From Blastocatellia bacterium (lineage in GTDB: Bacteria > Acidobacteriota > Blastocatellia > Pyrinomonadales > Pyrinomonadaceae), in NCBI GenBank assembly GCA_013695195.1, contig JACDAY010000259.1:1-14745 (forward strand): a DNA stretch of 14,745 nucleotides, written 5' to 3'. Of this stretch, positions 14,066 to 14,745 are shown one piece after another; position 1 is the first letter of the stretch, and the number at the start of each line of letters is the position of its first letter. The position numbers and the translations under genes were made by a program. The notes under the pieces were generated by a model. That model did no database searches, was not told the origin of the DNA, and saw only the letters and a program-made list of their open reading frames with translations.

Positions 14066-14745
14066 CTAAAACAATCTTTCTAAAACTGCAGTTCTCATTA
14101 CTTTTACAGGAGCATCATTCCCGTTCCAAATCTCAAATTGTTTCGCTCCTTGCCCGATCAGCATCTCCAATCCATTCAGCGTCGGTACTCCCGCCTGTTT
14201 TGCCTCACTAATCAGCAGCGTTTCGATAGGATTATAGATCAAATCGTATATGAGTTTTACACCTCTAAGATTTTCGGCCGTTGCAATAGTTTCGTTCTCC
14301 AACTCACCTTTCGTGCCGAGCGGCGTCGCATTTACAATAATATCAAAGCCGGTTGTCAGTTGTCGGTTGTCAGTTGTCAGTTGCTGAATGGATATCCCAA
14401 AATCACTAACTAATTTGTCGGCTTTTTGTAGATCGCGGGCAAAGAGAGAAACTTCCGCACCTTCCAGTTTCAGAGCGTAAATACAGGCGCGTGCGGCTCC
14501 GCCTGCGCCGAAAACGGCTACTCGGGCATGTCGTAAATCTCCGAACGCTTTTTTTAACGGCTCGATAAAGCCGTGGGCATCGGTGTTAAAACCGTAAAAT
14601 TTGCCGTTTTCGATCTTAACCGTATTGACTGCGCCGATCTTTTTCGCGGTTTCGTCCATAGAATCGAGATGTTTGATGATCGTCTGTTTATGGGGAATCG
14701 TAACCGAAAAGCCCGCAAAATTTAGCTCGACCTCACGCGTGGCGG
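14066..14745 (-). CDS. aroE: Shikimate dehydrogenase (AroE), 5' partial
   Basis: AroE reduces 3-dehydroshikimate to shikimate with NADPH, the fourth step of the shikimate pathway. The frame stays open to the window edge and the residues before the Met at 14659 are clearly AroE (FAGFSVTIPHKQTIIKHLD), so that Met is internal and roughly 45 N-terminal residues are missing. Visible landmarks, numbered from the first full codon at 14743: VTIPHK with the catalytic Lys19, IGAVNTV (36-42) with substrate-binding Asn40, GFNTDAHGF with Asp55, the NADP-binding loop VFGAGGAARACIYALK (77-92), IIVNATPLG (135-143) and IYDLIYNP (165-172), then GLEMLIGQGAKQFEIW. Residues 121-132 (QLTTDNRQLTTG) come from a heptamer array inserted in a loop before the FDIIVNATPLG strand; they replace a variable surface region and leave catalytic motifs intact. 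It probably forms a transcript with the ThiF-like gene downstream. Confidence 0.92.
   Translation of the reverse strand, partial: ATREVELNFAGFSVTIPHKQTIIKHLDSMDETAKKIGAVNTVKIENGKFYGFNTDAHGFIEPLKKAFGDLRHARVAVFGAGGAARACIYALKLEGAEVSLFARDLQKADKLVSDFGISIQQLTTDNRQLTTGFDIIVNATPLGTKGELENETIATAENLRGVKLIYDLIYNPIETLLISEAKQAGVPTLNGLEMLIGQGAKQFEIWNGNDAPVKVMRTAVLERLF
14350..14384. repeat. Five heptamers of CAGTTGT type inside aroE
   Basis: On the plus strand the units are CGGTTGT, CAGTTGT, CGGTTGT, CAGTTGT and CAGTTGC, in tandem with no interruption. On the minus (coding) strand they encode the QLTTDNRQLTTG stretch of AroE. They belong to the same family as 12784-12818. Confidence 0.85.

Noticed and set aside
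14066..14659. aroE starting at the Met codon at 14659
   Set aside because: The codons upstream encode the conserved VTIPHK segment with the catalytic lysine, so the gene continues past the window edge.

Overview
The window looks like chromosomal housekeeping DNA from a free-living Gram-negative-type bacterium, most likely an acidobacterium (Blastocatellia/Pyrinomonadaceae-like). This rests on several CX2CX10CX2C zinc-ribbon proteins of the kind common there, a DUF2203 gene paired with a NYN-domain gene, few clear Shine-Dalgarno sites, and many heptamer repeats and palindromes between and inside genes. The taxonomic guess is inference. I see no phage, plasmid, IS transposase, rRNA, tRNA or CRISPR array.

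Layout. 1-927: the end of a membrane-anchored protein with a formylglycine-generating-enzyme (FGE)-like domain that has no cysteine. 1055-1669: a TlpA-type thioredoxin lipoprotein, convergent at only 4 bp with a minus-strand NFACT protein (RqcH/Rqc2 family). 3111-3395: a nested palindromic element and a terminator. 3396-4718 (minus): a zinc-ribbon plus RDD membrane protein with a good promoter. 4890-5977 (minus): a NYN-domain gene overlapping a DUF2203 gene by ATGA. 6262-8759 (plus): a tight operon of a zinc-ribbon protein of unknown function, the SpoU-type rRNA methyltransferase RlmB, and a small zinc-ribbon membrane protein. 9050-11206 (minus): a secreted seven-bladed beta-propeller protein. 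11355-12701 (minus): a type II NADH dehydrogenase. 13026-14745 (minus): shikimate dehydrogenase (aroE, cut by the window edge) followed closely by a ThiF/MoeB-type adenylyltransferase.

How the genes work together. There is no single pathway. Themes are translation and its quality control (RlmB, RqcH), respiration and envelope redox (NDH-2, TlpA-like), biosynthesis (AroE, ThiF/MoeB) and poorly known zinc-ribbon or membrane proteins.

The most unusual content is repetitive. Both ends of rlmB are made of in-frame heptamer arrays: eleven uninterrupted heptamers at the 5' end, and five-plus-five inverted heptamers at the 3' end. A second heptamer family sits inside aroE and again upstream of ndh. 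A third family is a palindrome of about 105-130 bp present in two copies (8787-8914 and 12883-12987). Their centres lie in opposite orientation while their flanks lie in the same orientation, which suggests that the core has flipped. A fourth, unrelated palindrome lies at 3165-3292. These are my best candidates for something not yet described, but they are DNA or RNA elements, not a new protein system.
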